A stretch of 64,000 nucleotides of DNA, from positions 4,034,001 through 4,098,000 of the forward strand of contig NZ_CP106793.1 in assembly GCF_025642135.1 (NCBI RefSeq), read 5' to 3'. The DNA is from Streptomyces cynarae (GTDB lineage: Bacteria > Actinomycetota > Actinomycetes > Streptomycetales > Streptomycetaceae). Below, piece by piece: positions 17,196 through 26,117 of the stretch (its first letter is position 1; the number at the start of each line of letters is the position of its first letter). The notes under the pieces are model-generated. The model was not told the DNA's origin, did not search any database, and saw only the letters and a list, made by a program, of their open reading frames with translations. The translations under genes were made by a program, and so were the position numbers.

Positions 17196-18386
17196 ATGAA
17201 GCACCGCATCGTCGTACTCGGCGCCGGATACGCCGGGGCCTTCGCCGCCGGAAACCTGGCCCGCCGGCTCTCCCCCGCCGACACCGAGATCACCGTCGTC
17301 AACGCCGTGCCCGACTTCGTCGAGCGGATGCGGCTCCACCAGCTCGCGACCGGCCAGGACCTCACGTTCCGGGGGCTCGCCGACGTATTCGCGGGCACCG
17401 GGGTGCGGCTGCGCCTGGCGCGCGTCACCGGCGTCGACCCCGAGCGCAGGACCGTCGCCCTGACCGGCGAGGACGGCGACGGCGAGCTCCCGTACGACAC
17501 GCTTCTCTATGCGCTCGGCAGCTCCGTGGCCCACCATGGCGTGCCCGGCGTGGCCGAGTACGCCTTCGATGTGACCGGCCGGTCATCGGCGCTGCGCCTG
17601 CGCGAGCGCCTGTCCGGCCTGGGCGAGGGCGGCACCGTGCTGGTCGTCGGTGAGGGGCTGACCGGCATAGAGACCGCCACCGAGTTCGCCGAGTCCCGGC
17701 CCGACCTCTCGGTCGCGCTCGCCGCCCGCGGCGAGCTGGGCGCCTGGCTCTCCCCGAAGGCCCGCCGCCACCTGCGCCAGGCCTTCGACCGGCTCGGCAT
17801 CACCGTCCACGAGCACACCGGTATCGAAGCCGTCGAGCCGAAACGGGCGATCGCCGCCGACGGTACGTCCATCCCTGCTGACGTGACCGTGTGGTCGGCC
17901 GGGTTCACCGTGCATCCCATCGCGGCCGCCGGCGGCCTGGAGGTCGCCGAGACGGGCCAGATCGTCGTCGACCGCACCATGCGGTCGGTCTCGCACCCGG
18001 ACGTCTACGCCGCCGGTGACTGCGCCTACGCGATCGGCGACAACGGCCGGCCACTGCCGATGTCGTGCGCCTCGGCCGGCTACACCAACATGCAGGCGAC
18101 CGCCGCGATCGTCGCACGCCTGACGGGCGGCGAGGTCCCGACCGTCGGGCTGAAGTACCACGGCAACCACATCAGCCTCGGGCGGCGAGACGCGATCTTC
18201 CAGATGGTGGATGAGGACGTCCGGTCGAAGTCCTGGTACCTGGGCGGCCGGACCGCCGCGTGGCTCAAGTCGGGCGTGCTCAAGGGAGCCGGGTGGGGCA
18301 TCGCCCACCCTACCTTCGGCATGCCGAAGCGCCGGCGCCGTCTGGCCACCGCGCCTGACCGGGCCGGTGTGAAGGCCGCCGCATAG
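17196..18386 (+). CDS. NAD(P)/FAD-dependent oxidoreductase (type II NADH dehydrogenase-like)
   Basis: A 396-residue flavoprotein of the pyridine nucleotide-disulphide oxidoreductase family. The first dinucleotide fold has VVLGAGYAGAFAAGNLA and the second VLVVGEGLTGIETATEFAE. VYAAGDCAYAI is the FAD-binding GD motif near residue 270. The C-terminal 60 residues (YLGGRTAAWLKSG, then a basic tail) could associate with membrane, as in NDH-2 enzymes. Electron acceptor is unknown. The ATG at 17196 follows AGGAGC. An ECF sigma factor gene follows after 10 bp, the common pairing of ECF41 factors with an oxidoreductase, so it may be the target gene. Confidence 0.88.
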   Translation: MKHRIVVLGAGYAGAFAAGNLARRLSPADTEITVVNAVPDFVERMRLHQLATGQDLTFRGLADVFAGTGVRLRLARVTGVDPERRTVALTGEDGDGELPYDTLLYALGSSVAHHGVPGVAEYAFDVTGRSSALRLRERLSGLGEGGTVLVVGEGLTGIETATEFAESRPDLSVALAARGELGAWLSPKARRHLRQAFDRLGITVHEHTGIEAVEPKRAIAADGTSIPADVTVWSAGFTVHPIAAAGGLEVAETGQIVVDRTMRSVSHPDVYAAGDCAYAIGDNGRPLPMSCASAGYTNMQATAAIVARLTGGEVPTVGLKYHGNHISLGRRDAIFQMVDEDVRSKSWYLGGRTAAWLKSGVLKGAGWGIAHPTFGMPKRRRRLATAPDRAGVKAAA

Positions 18387-18396
18387 GCTCCAGCGC

Positions 18397-19335
18397 ATGG
18401 ACAGCGCAGCCATCGATCGATTCGAGGCCGGCCGGGGCCGGCTGGCCTCGCTCGCGTACCGTCTGCTCGGCTCGGCGGCCGACGCCGAGGACGCCGTGCA
18501 GGACACCTTCCTGCGCTGGCAGGCCGCGGACCGGGAACACATCGAGGTGCCGGAAGCGTGGCTGACCAAGGTCGTCACCAATCTCTGCCTCGACCGGCTC
18601 CGCTCGGCGCAGGCGCGCCACGAGCGAGCGGCCGGTGCCTGGCTGCCCGAGCCACTCCTCGAGGGCGACCCGATGCTCGGCCCTGCCGACACCTTCGAGC
18701 AGCGCGAATCGGTGTCCTTGGCCGTACTGACCCTCATGGAGCGCCTCTCGCCGGTCGAGCGGGCCGCTTACGTCCTGCGCGAGGCCTTCTCGTACACCCA
18801 CTCCGAGATCGCGGGGATCCTCGACATCACCGAGTCCGCGAGCCAGCAGCATGTCCACCGGGCCCGACGCCGGGTCGCCGCCGAGCGCCGCGGCGGCGGA
18901 GAGGTGGACCCCGCGTCCGCGCGCCGGATCGTCGAGGAGTTCCTCGTCGCCGCCACGTCGGGGCGCACCGAACGACTGGTGGCGATGCTCACCGCCGACG
19001 CGACCGCGGTCTCGGACGGATACGGACTGGCCAGGCGGCTGCTGCGGTACACGACGCGCGAGCGCATCGCCTCCTACGTGCGGGCCGGCTTCAAGCCCAC
19101 TCCGGCGAAGCGGCGGCTGGCCGGCGGCTCCCCCGCGTTCCACATCGCGCTGGTCAACGGCTCCCCGGCCGTCATCGCCGTGGTCGAAGGCCGGGTCGTG
19201 GGTGCCGTGGCGTTCGAAGTGAGCGACGGCAAGATCGCGTATCTGCGCGGCATCGCCGCCGCGGACCGGCTCGCGCGCCTCGATGAGGCCTGGCGGCGGC
19301 ACGAACCCGACGCGCCCGTCATCAGCGCATGGTGA
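18397..19335 (+). CDS. ECF sigma factor with C-terminal SnoaL-like domain (ECF41/SigJ-like)
   Basis: A 312-residue alternative sigma factor. Sigma-2 spans about 8-75 (YRLLGSAADAEDAVQDTFLRW), sigma-4 about 108-160 (LSPVERAAYVLREAFSYTHSEIA), and a C-terminal SnoaL-like domain about 172-300. The linker carries WLPEPLLEGDP, matching the WLPEP motif of group ECF41. These factors lack anti-sigma proteins and use the C-terminal extension as a built-in regulator. Here the usual DGGGK motif reads DGYGL and the NPDKL motif is not recognisable, so control may differ. It lies 10 bp after the FAD oxidoreductase, probably co-transcribed. Confidence 0.87.
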   Translation: MDSAAIDRFEAGRGRLASLAYRLLGSAADAEDAVQDTFLRWQAADREHIEVPEAWLTKVVTNLCLDRLRSAQARHERAAGAWLPEPLLEGDPMLGPADTFEQRESVSLAVLTLMERLSPVERAAYVLREAFSYTHSEIAGILDITESASQQHVHRARRRVAAERRGGGEVDPASARRIVEEFLVAATSGRTERLVAMLTADATAVSDGYGLARRLLRYTTRERIASYVRAGFKPTPAKRRLAGGSPAFHIALVNGSPAVIAVVEGRVVGAVAFEVSDGKIAYLRGIAAADRLARLDEAWRRHEPDAPVISAW

Positions 19336-19433
19336 GACGTCTCCCATGGGAACCTGTGGCACCTGCGGCGAGGCGACGCGTACGGCTTCGACACCCGCCC
19401 AGAACCCGCGCCGTCAACATCTCGAAAAACCGA

Positions 19434-19462
19434 TTGATTACGTTCCAACCGCTTCTTAGGGT
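19434..19462 (+). promoter_or_regulatory. Housekeeping-type promoter of a candidate small gene
   Basis: TTGATT at 19434-19439, a 17-nt spacer and TAGGGT at 19457-19462 match a sigma-HrdB-type promoter. It sits about 100 bp after the ECF gene, in an AT-richer patch, and is followed 14 nt later by AAGGGAGG. Confidence 0.5.
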
Positions 19463-19494
19463 GTGAGGTACACGGAAGGGAGGTGGTTCGGCAG

Positions 19495-19672
19495 ATGTAT
19501 GACAACCGGACGCGTGAGGTGACTGCGGGCTAGCGGCCCGCCGTCGTACTCAGTTCGGCGCCGGACCAGCGCGTGCGAGATGCGCGCAGCCGGCCAATCC
19601 AACGCAGTCACCCGGCCCGCGGGCTCGCCGGTACGTCCGGCCGGCTCCTTCGTCTTCTGGCGGAGGACCTGA
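19495..19672 (+). pseudogene. Candidate small gene, two frames joined by a one-base shift
   Basis: After a promoter and AAGGGAGG, an ATG at 19495 opens MYDNRTREVTAG and then a TAG at 19531. If one base is skipped there, an open frame continues to a TGA at 19670, giving a basic 58-residue product with SYSVRRRTSACEMRAAGQSN and ending GSFVFWRRT, with high GC3. It could be a real small gene with an indel, a leader peptide, or a small RNA. No function is proposed. The remaining bases of 19336-19705 show nothing else. Confidence 0.3.
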
Positions 19673-19705
19673 GCTCGCGGGTCGTCTGCGTTTCCGGGCA
19701 CCGGA

Positions 19706-20488
19706 TCAGGGGCTGAGGCGCTCCACCCGCCAGGTGCCGTCCGGTTCCGCGACGTAGCGGAGGCGGTCGTGGAGGCGGTTTTCGCGGCCCTGCCAGAACT
19801 CGACCGTCGAGGGTGCGATGCGGAAGCCGCCCCAGTGCGGGGGGACCGGGACCTGGGCGCCCTCGGGGTAGCGGGCGGTGAGTTCCCGGTAGGTGGCGTC
19901 GAGTTCGGCGCGGGAGTAGACGACCGAGGACTGGGAGCTGGCCCAGGCGCCGAGTTGGGAGCCGTGGGGGCGGGTGCGGAAGTAGGCGGCTGTCTCCTCG
20001 CGGCCGGTGCGGCGGGCGGTGCCGGTGACGATCACCTGGCGGGCCATGGGGTGCCAGGGGAAGAGCAGCGAGACGTAGGGGTTGGCGGCGAGGTCCTGTG
20101 CCTTGCGGGAGTCGTAGTTGGTGTAGAAGACGAAGCCCTGTTCGTCGTACTGCTTCATCAGGACGGTCCGGGAGCTGGGGCGTCCTTCGGCGTCGGCGGT
20201 GGAGACGACCATCGCGTTCGGTTCGTAGATCATTCCGGCGATGGCGGCCTGGGCTGCTTGTTTGAACCAGCGGGCGAACTGGTCCATGGGGTGGGGTGCG
20301 AGGGCGGATTCGTCGAGGCCTTCGGCGCGGTAGTGGGCTCGCATTTCTGCGGGGTTGGCGGACAGGTCCTCGGCGGGACCTTCGGCCGCGTGTTCGACGA
20401 TGGGTTCGATAACCGGGTCCGTCGTGGATTTGGCGGCAGGGTGAACGGGGTGCTGGGCTGCGGGTTCGTCCGGGTAGCGGTCGGTCAC
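19706..20488 (-). CDS. pdxH: Pyridoxamine 5'-phosphate oxidase
   Basis: FMN-dependent enzyme that oxidises pyridoxamine- or pyridoxine-5'-phosphate to pyridoxal 5'-phosphate, the last step of vitamin B6 synthesis and salvage. The 260-residue product shows the FMN-binding core [19 protein letters not shown] and [19 protein letters not shown], and the C-terminal signature [19 protein letters not shown] then RLHDRL. A GTG at 20488 gives an N-terminus of about 45 variable residues before the conserved [20 protein letters not shown]; the open frame extends upstream but without family similarity. It is divergent from the citrate synthase gene across 284 bp. Confidence 0.95.
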   Translation of the reverse strand: MTDRYPDEPAAQHPVHPAAKSTTDPVIEPIVEHAAEGPAEDLSANPAEMRAHYRAEGLDESALAPHPMDQFARWFKQAAQAAIAGMIYEPNAMVVSTADAEGRPSSRTVLMKQYDEQGFVFYTNYDSRKAQDLAANPYVSLLFPWHPMARQVIVTGTARRTGREETAAYFRTRPHGSQLGAWASSQSSVVYSRAELDATYRELTARYPEGAQVPVPPHWGGFRIAPSTVEFWQGRENRLHDRLRYVAEPDGTWRVERLSP

Positions 20489-20772
20489 GTCGTCATCTTG
20501 CCGTACGTTCCCGGGGCCCTCGGCGGCTTGTGGACGGCGGGCACGGCGAGAGTGCGGTTCATCACTGTGTGGCACTGAGTGCCGCTTGGTCTCCCCAAAG
20601 GTGGCACTCGGGGATATCGTGCAGATGCCGTTCGGGTTGGGTGACCGCCGACCGATCGGGGCATCAACCGGGGTGACCGTTTCGGACCGCGAGTTTTCGA
20701 GAACGACCGCTACAGACCGTGGAGCCGGGGCGGCGCACCCTTTCCGCCGTACACATCACGAGGAGCCGCCTG
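20489..20772. promoter_or_regulatory. Divergent promoter region of pdxH and citrate synthase
   Basis: 284 bp with no gene. CACGAGGAGC at about 20757-20766 is the RBS of the citrate synthase. No clear operator was recognised. Confidence 0.35.
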
Positions 20773-21873
20773 ATGTCCGATTTCGTACCCGGGCTCGAGG
20801 GAGTCGTCGCGTTCGAGACGGAGATCGCCGAGCCGGACAAGGAGGGCGGTGCCCTGCGGTACCGGGGCGTCGACATCGAGGACCTGGTCGGCCATGTCTC
20901 GTTCGGGAACGTGTGGGGGCTGCTCGTGGACGGCGCCTTCAACCCCGGACTGCCGCCCGCCGAGCCGTTCCCGATCCCGGTGCACTCCGGCGACATCCGC
21001 GTGGACGTGCAGTCCGCGCTGGCCATGCTCGCCCCGGTGTGGGGCCTGAAACCGCTGCTGGACATCGACGTCGAACAGGCCCGCGACGACCTGGCCCGGG
21101 CCGCCGTCATGGCGCTGTCGTACGTCGCCCAGTCGGCGCGCGGCCAGGGTCTTCCGATGGTGCCGCAGCGGGAGATCGACAAGGCGCGGTCCGTCGTGGA
21201 GCGGTTCATGATCCGCTGGCGGGGCGAGCCGGACCCGAAGCACGTCGCGGCCGTCGACGCCTACTGGACGTCGGCTGCCGAGCACGGCATGAACGCCTCC
21301 ACCTTCACCGCGCGGGTGATCGCCTCCACGGGCGCGGACGTGGCCGCGGCGCTGTCGGGGGCCGTGGGTGCCATGTCGGGGCCGCTGCACGGCGGTGCGC
21401 CCTCCCGGGTCCTCGGCATGATCGAGGAGATCGAGCGCACCGGGGACGCGGAGGCGTACGTGAAGCAGGCCCTGGACCGGGGCGAGCGGCTGATGGGCTT
21501 CGGCCACCGGGTGTACCGGGCCGAGGACCCGCGGGCGCGCGTGCTGCGCCGTACCGCCCGTGAGCTGGGCGCGCCGCGTTTCGAGATCGCGGAGGCGCTG
21601 GAGAAGGCGGCTCTGGAGGAGCTGCACAACCGCCGTCCGGACCGTGTCCTCGCCACGAACGTGGAGTTCTGGGCGGCGATCGTGCTGGACTTCGCCGAGG
21701 TGCCGGCGCACATGTTCACGTCGATGTTCACGTGTGCCCGTACGGCCGGCTGGTCGGCGCACATCCTGGAGCAGAAGCGCACGGGCCGCCTGGTGCGTCC
21801 GTCGGCCCGCTATGTGGGTCCGGGGTCGCGCAGCCCGCAGGAGATCGAGGGGTACGCGGACATCGCGCACTGA
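20773..21873 (+). CDS. Citrate synthase (second, citrate-synthase-like paralogue)
   Basis: A 366-residue enzyme condensing oxaloacetate with acetyl-CoA (or an acyl-CoA homologue). The catalytic residues of the family are visible: His in GPLHGGAP, His in GFGHRVYRAEDPRA, and Asp in the segment IVLDFAEVPAHMFTSMFTCA, followed by ARTAGWSAHILEQ. Streptomyces usually has another main citrate synthase, and 2-methylcitrate synthases share this fold, so the physiological substrate is uncertain. The ATG at 20773 follows GGAGC at 7 nt. The stop codon region is tandemly repeated immediately downstream. Confidence 0.9.
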   Translation: MSDFVPGLEGVVAFETEIAEPDKEGGALRYRGVDIEDLVGHVSFGNVWGLLVDGAFNPGLPPAEPFPIPVHSGDIRVDVQSALAMLAPVWGLKPLLDIDVEQARDDLARAAVMALSYVAQSARGQGLPMVPQREIDKARSVVERFMIRWRGEPDPKHVAAVDAYWTSAAEHGMNASTFTARVIASTGADVAAALSGAVGAMSGPLHGGAPSRVLGMIEEIERTGDAEAYVKQALDRGERLMGFGHRVYRAEDPRARVLRRTARELGAPRFEIAEALEKAALEELHNRRPDRVLATNVEFWAAIVLDFAEVPAHMFTSMFTCARTAGWSAHILEQKRTGRLVRPSARYVGPGSRSPQEIEGYADIAH

Positions 21874-22043
21874 CGGCGAGCGGCCCGGAACCTCCCGCGC
21901 TGACGGCGAGCGGCCCGGAACCTCCCGCACTGACGACGGCGCGGCCCGCGACCTCCCGCACTGACGACGGCGCGGCCCGGAACCTCCCGCACTGACGACG
22001 GCGCGGCCCGGAACCTCCCGCACTGACGACGGCGCGGCCTGGG
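21871..22043. repeat. 30/31-bp tandem repeat containing the citrate synthase stop codon
   Basis: Five full units and one partial: 21871-21900, 21901-21930, 21931-21961, 21962-21992, 21993-22023, then 22024-22043. Each starts TGACGRCGG or TGACGGCGAG and ends CCTCCCGCAC or CGCGC. The first TGA is the citrate synthase stop, so the gene end has been duplicated outward towards the convergent TetR gene. Confidence 0.85.
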
Positions 22044-22049
22044 CTGTCC

Positions 22050-22655
22050 TCAGCCCAGCGTCTCCTCCAGCAGCGCCGCCCACTGCGCCACCACCCGTTC
22101 GCGGCGGGCGGCGTCGTCGGTGAGGAGGTTCGCGAGGCCCAGGCCGCGGGCCATGTCCAGCAGGCCCTGGACCGTTTCACGGACGCCCGGCCTCCGCTCG
22201 TCGGCGCGGAGCAGGTCGACGGCGATGCGGTGGGTCTCGCGGCCGACGCGGGCCTCCAGCTCGGTCACACGGGGGCGCAGCTGCTCCTCGTTCGAGGCGG
22301 CGACCCACAGGTGCAGGGCCGCCCGGAACAGCGGCCCGGTGTAGAGGTCGACGAGGGCCGCGACCACCGCTCGGCGGTCGGCGGCCCCGTGCGGGAACAG
22401 GGCCCTCAGCGCGGTGGAGCGCTCCTCGGCGACGTACTCGACGGCCGCCGTGAACAGGTCCTCCCGGGTCGGGAAGTGGTGCTGGGCGGCGCCCCGGGAG
22501 ACGCCGGCGCGTTCGGCGACGACCAGGACGGTGGAGCCGGCCCACCCGTGGTCGGCGAGGCATGCCACGGCGGCCTGGAGGAGCCGTTGCCGGGTGGCCC
22601 GGCTGCGGTCCTGCTTGGGCACGCGCTCGCGTTCGACTGTGTTCACACCACCCAT
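22050..22655 (-). CDS. TetR family transcriptional regulator
   Basis: A 201-residue TetR-type repressor. The N-terminal HTH reads TRQRLLQAAVACLADHGWAG, then RAGVSRGAAQHHFPTREDLF; the C-terminal ligand domain is variable. It is the last gene of the acyl-CoA catabolic operon and overlaps the enoyl-CoA hydratase stop. Two starts are possible: the ATG at 22655 or a GTG at 22646 that makes a GTGA overlap. By position it probably represses this operon in response to an acyl-CoA intermediate, and the 14-bp palindrome at 32302-32315 is its likely operator; this is inference. Confidence 0.88.
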   Translation of the reverse strand: MGGVNTVERERVPKQDRSRATRQRLLQAAVACLADHGWAGSTVLVVAERAGVSRGAAQHHFPTREDLFTAAVEYVAEERSTALRALFPHGAADRRAVVAALVDLYTGPLFRAALHLWVAASNEEQLRPRVTELEARVGRETHRIAVDLLRADERRPGVRETVQGLLDMARGLGLANLLTDDAARRERVVAQWAALLEETLG

Positions 22656-23380
22656 TGGGGGTCCCGTCGTTCCAGGAAGGCCGTCATTCCCTCGCGGGCC
22701 TGCGGGGAGGAGAACAGCCGGGCCGAGAGCGCGGTCAGGTCGGCCGCGTCCCGGTCGAAGGTCTGCAGCACAGTAGCGGTGAGGAGTCGTTTGGTCTCCG
22801 CCAGGGCCTGGGGTGCGGCCCGCCGCAGTCCGTCGAGCATGGGTTCGAGCACTTGGTCGACGTCGTCGCCGGCGGCGGTGAGCAGGCCGGTGCGTACGGC
22901 TTCGGGGGCGTCGAAGCGTTCGCCGGTGAGGTAGTGGCGGGTGAGGGCGCGGGGGTCGGTACGCGGCAGCAGGGGCAGGGAGATCACGGCGGGGGCGACC
23001 CCGATGCGCACCTCGGTGAAGGCGAAGGTCGCCGCGGTGGACGCGGCGGCGATGTCGCAGGCGCCCAGCAGGCCGAGGCCGCCCGCCCGTACGTGCCCGG
23101 TCACCCGGGCGACGACGGGTCGGGACAGCTCGACGATCTGCCGCAGCAGCCCGACCAGGGCCTCCGGGGGCGGTGGGTCGCGCAGGTCGGCGCCCGCGCA
23201 GAAGGTGGTGCCGGTGTGGGTGAGGACGACGGCGCGTACGTCGCGGTCCTTGCCGCAGGCGGTGAGCGCGTCGGCCAGGCCGCCGACGAGTGCGGCCGAC
23301 AGGGCGTTGCGGTTGCCGGGCGAGTCGAGGGTGAGGGTGCTGATGCCGCGGTCGTGGGCGGTGCGGACGAGGTCGGTCAT
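22643..23380 (-). CDS. Enoyl-CoA hydratase/isomerase family protein
   Basis: A 245-residue crotonase-fold enzyme hydrating a trans-2-enoyl-CoA. LDSPGNRNALSAAL is the N-terminal family motif, TFCAGADLRDP the first oxyanion-hole loop and HVRAGGLGLLGACDIAAAS the second. Where many hydratases have catalytic Glu pairs, here EVRIGVAPAVIS is seen, so one acid (E of TEVRIGV) may be retained and the other is unclear. It overlaps the acyl-CoA ligase stop (ATGA) and TetR start, so it is translationally coupled on both sides. Confidence 0.88.
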   Translation of the reverse strand: MTDLVRTAHDRGISTLTLDSPGNRNALSAALVGGLADALTACGKDRDVRAVVLTHTGTTFCAGADLRDPPPPEALVGLLRQIVELSRPVVARVTGHVRAGGLGLLGACDIAAASTAATFAFTEVRIGVAPAVISLPLLPRTDPRALTRHYLTGERFDAPEAVRTGLLTAAGDDVDQVLEPMLDGLRRAAPQALAETKRLLTATVLQTFDRDAADLTALSARLFSSPQAREGMTAFLERRDPQWVV

Positions 23381-24942
23381 ATCCGCTCCCTGAGCTGCCG
23401 GCGGAGGATCTTCCCGGAGGCGGCACGGGGCACGCCGTCGATGAAGGTGACGTTGCGGACGCGTTTGTAGGGGGCGACGCGTTCGGCGACGTACATCATG
23501 ACCTCGCCCTCTGAGAGGTCGTCAGCGCCCGCCCGGCGGACGACGAAGGCGTGGGGGACCTCGTTGTGGTCGTCGTTGTAGACGCCGATGACGGCGGCGT
23601 CCGCGATGCGGGGGTGGGTGAGGAGGAGGGCTTCGAGTTCGGCGGGGGCCACCTGGAAGCCCTTGTACTTGATGAGTTCCTTCACGCGGTCGACGACGAA
23701 CAGCCAGCCGTCGGCGTCGACGTACCCGACGTCCCCGGTGTGCAGCCAGCCGTCGCGGTCGATCATCGCGTCGGTGGCTTCGGGCCGCCCCAGGTAGCCC
23801 TTCATCACCTGGGGGCCGCGGAAGGCGATCTCGCCGGCCTCGCCGACGCCGAGGTCCTTGTCGGGGTCGTCGAGGGACAGGACGCGCATCTCGGTGCCGG
23901 GGACCAGTTTGCCGACGGTGCCGGGGGGCGCGTCGCGGGCGTCGAGGGGGACGACGTGGGTGCACGGGGACAGTTCCGTCATGCCGTACCCCTGGCCGAT
24001 GGGCGGCAGGCCGAGGCGCTCGGCGCAGGCCACGGCGAGCTTGGCGTCCAGGGGCGCCGCGGCGCTGATGATGTACTTCAGCGACGACAGGTCGTACTGG
24101 GCGACGACCGGGTGCTTGGCGAGGGCGAGCACGATCGGCGGGGCCACGTACAGGCCGGTGATGCGATGGTCCTGGATGGCCGCGAGGAAGGAGTCCAGGT
24201 CGAAGCGGGGCAGCACGACGACGGTGGCGCCCTGCCGCAGGGGGGCGTTCATGAGAGCCGTCATGCCGTAGATGTGGAAGAAGGGCAGCACGGCGAGGAT
24301 GCGCTCGCCGGGCCCCGTGCCTATGAGAGGCCGGATCTGGGCGAGGTTGGTGGCGATCTGGCGGTGGGTGAGCATGACGCCCTTGGGGATGCCGGTCGTC
24401 CCGGACGAGTACGGGAGCGCGGCGATGTCCTGCACCGGGTCGATGACGACCTGGGGCTCCGGCGCGGCGGAGGCCAGCATGTCGATCAGCGACCGGTGGC
24501 CGGGCGCGCTGTCGCAGACGAGGATCTCCTCGACGCCGCCCGAGAGTTCGGCGGCGCGGCGGGCCGTCTGAAGGAGCGGTGAGACGGTGATGATCCAGCG
24601 GGCCGCGGAGTCCCGCAACTGCTTGGCGAACTCCTCGGCCGTGGCCTGCGGGTGCACGGTGGTGACGGAGGCACCGGCGCGCGTGGCCGCGTAGAACGCG
24701 AGCGGGAAGGCGATCGTGTTCGGGCTGTGCAGCGCGAGCACGTCGCCCTTGCGCACACCCGCCTCGGCGAGCGCGGCCGCGATCCGCCGGTGGAAACGGT
24801 CCAGTTGTTCGTAGGTGAGGGTGGTGCCGTCCGTGCCGTCGATCAGCGCGGGCAGCTCGCCGAACTCGGCGGCCCGGCCCAGCACGGCGTCGTGGATGGG
24901 GAGTTCGACGGGCGGGACGTCTGCGTACTCGCTGCGGAACAC
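23377..24942 (-). CDS. 4-coumarate:CoA ligase-like acyl-CoA synthetase
   Basis: A 521-residue ANL-superfamily enzyme that adenylates a carboxylic acid and transfers it to CoA. Box I is SSGTTGIPKGVMLTH and Box II is GYGMTELSPC. GWLHTGDVGYVDADGWLFVV precedes the hinge and VKELIKYKGFQVAPAELE; the catalytic Lys is in RAASGKILRR. The S. coelicolor gene at this syntenic position was characterised as a cinnamate:CoA ligase (SCO4383), so an aryl or medium-chain acid is a reasonable substrate. It precedes the enoyl-CoA hydratase with an ATGA overlap and follows an acyl-CoA dehydrogenase. Confidence 0.92.
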   Translation of the reverse strand: MFRSEYADVPPVELPIHDAVLGRAAEFGELPALIDGTDGTTLTYEQLDRFHRRIAAALAEAGVRKGDVLALHSPNTIAFPLAFYAATRAGASVTTVHPQATAEEFAKQLRDSAARWIITVSPLLQTARRAAELSGGVEEILVCDSAPGHRSLIDMLASAAPEPQVVIDPVQDIAALPYSSGTTGIPKGVMLTHRQIATNLAQIRPLIGTGPGERILAVLPFFHIYGMTALMNAPLRQGATVVVLPRFDLDSFLAAIQDHRITGLYVAPPIVLALAKHPVVAQYDLSSLKYIISAAAPLDAKLAVACAERLGLPPIGQGYGMTELSPCTHVVPLDARDAPPGTVGKLVPGTEMRVLSLDDPDKDLGVGEAGEIAFRGPQVMKGYLGRPEATDAMIDRDGWLHTGDVGYVDADGWLFVVDRVKELIKYKGFQVAPAELEALLLTHPRIADAAVIGVYNDDHNEVPHAFVVRRAGADDLSEGEVMMYVAERVAPYKRVRNVTFIDGVPRAASGKILRRQLRERI

Positions 24943-24971
24943 TGTTCCTCCTCGCGCCGGCGCGCCGGCCG

Positions 24972-26105
24972 TCAGTACGACTTGGGCAGGCCCAGACTCT
25001 GGTGGGAGACGTAGTTGAGAATCATCTCCCGGCTCACCGGTGCGATACGAGACACGCGCGCGACCGTGATGAGGGAGGCGAGCCCGAACTCGCGGGTGAG
25101 GCCGTTGCCGCCGAGGGTGTGCACGGCCTGGTCGACGGCCTTCACACAGGCCTCCCCGGCCGCGTACTTGGCCATGTTGGCGGCCTCCCCGGCGGCCGTG
25201 TCGTCCCCGGAGTCGTAGAGGAAGGCGGCCTTCTGCATCATCAGGCGGGCCAGTTCCAGGTCGATGTGCGCCTGCGCCAGAGGGTGCGCGATCGCCTGGT
25301 GGGCGCCGATGGGCTGCCGCCAGACGGTACGGTCGCGCGCGTACTCCACGGCACGGGAGACCGCGTAGCGGCCGAGGCCGATCGCGAAGGCGGCCGTCAT
25401 GATGCGTTCGGGGTTGAGGCCGGCGAAGAGCTGGAGGAGCCCGGCGTCCTCGTCGCCGACGAGGGCGTCGGCGGGCAGCCGTACGTCGTCCAGGGTCAGC
25501 TCGAACTGCTTCTCCCGGCCGGTGAGTTCCATGTCGATCTGCCGCCGCTCGAACCCGGGCGCGTCGCGGGGGACGATGAACAGGCAGGGCTTGAGGTTTC
25601 CGGTGCGGGCGTCCTCGGTGCGGCCGACGATGAGGGTCGCGTCCGCGATGTCGACGCCGGAGATGAACACCTTGCGGCCGTTCAGGATCCAGTCGTCGCC
25701 GTCGCGGCGGGCGGTGGTGGTGATGCGGTGGGAGTTGGAGCCGGCGTCGGGTTCGGTGATGCCGAAGGCCATGATGCGAGTGCCCTCGGCGATTCCAGGG
25801 AGCCAGGTCTGTTTCTGTTCCTCGGTGCCGAAGCGGGCTATGACCGTGCCGCAGATGGCGGGTGAGACGACGAGCATGAGCAGGGGGCAGCCGGCTGCGC
25901 CCAGCTCTTCGAGGACGATGGAGAGGTCGGCTATGCCGCCGCCTCCGCCACCGTGTGCCTCCGGCAGGTTGACGCCGAGGTAGCCGAGCTTGGCGGCTTC
26001 CGACCAGAGTTCGACGGGGTCGTGGTTGCGGCCGTGGCGGGTGCCGAGGGTGGCTACCGCTGCGCGGAGGGCTTTTTGTTCTTCGGATTCGATGAGGGGG
26101 CTCAT
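24972..26105 (-). CDS. Acyl-CoA dehydrogenase
   Basis: A 377-residue FAD enzyme introducing the alpha-beta double bond in an acyl-CoA. Family motifs: AFGITEPDAGSNSHRITTTA (FAD/substrate loop), WILNGRKVFISGVDIADA, the helical domain YARDRTVWRQPIGAHQAIAH, and VHTLGGNGLTREFGLASL near the C-terminus. The ATG at 26105 has GGGAGA 6 nt upstream. It lies between the carboxylase and ligase genes in the operon, separated from the carboxylase by a 96-bp gap that holds a hairpin repeat. Confidence 0.92.
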   Translation of the reverse strand: MSPLIESEEQKALRAAVATLGTRHGRNHDPVELWSEAAKLGYLGVNLPEAHGGGGGGIADLSIVLEELGAAGCPLLMLVVSPAICGTVIARFGTEEQKQTWLPGIAEGTRIMAFGITEPDAGSNSHRITTTARRDGDDWILNGRKVFISGVDIADATLIVGRTEDARTGNLKPCLFIVPRDAPGFERRQIDMELTGREKQFELTLDDVRLPADALVGDEDAGLLQLFAGLNPERIMTAAFAIGLGRYAVSRAVEYARDRTVWRQPIGAHQAIAHPLAQAHIDLELARLMMQKAAFLYDSGDDTAAGEAANMAKYAAGEACVKAVDQAVHTLGGNGLTREFGLASLITVARVSRIAPVSREMILNYVSHQSLGLPKSY

Positions 26106-26117
26106 TGTTGTCTCCCG

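Noticed and set aside
19456..19701. Minus-strand 81-residue ORF opposite the candidate small gene
   Set aside because: No RBS, no family similarity, and it overlaps the promoter and RBS of the plus-strand candidate.
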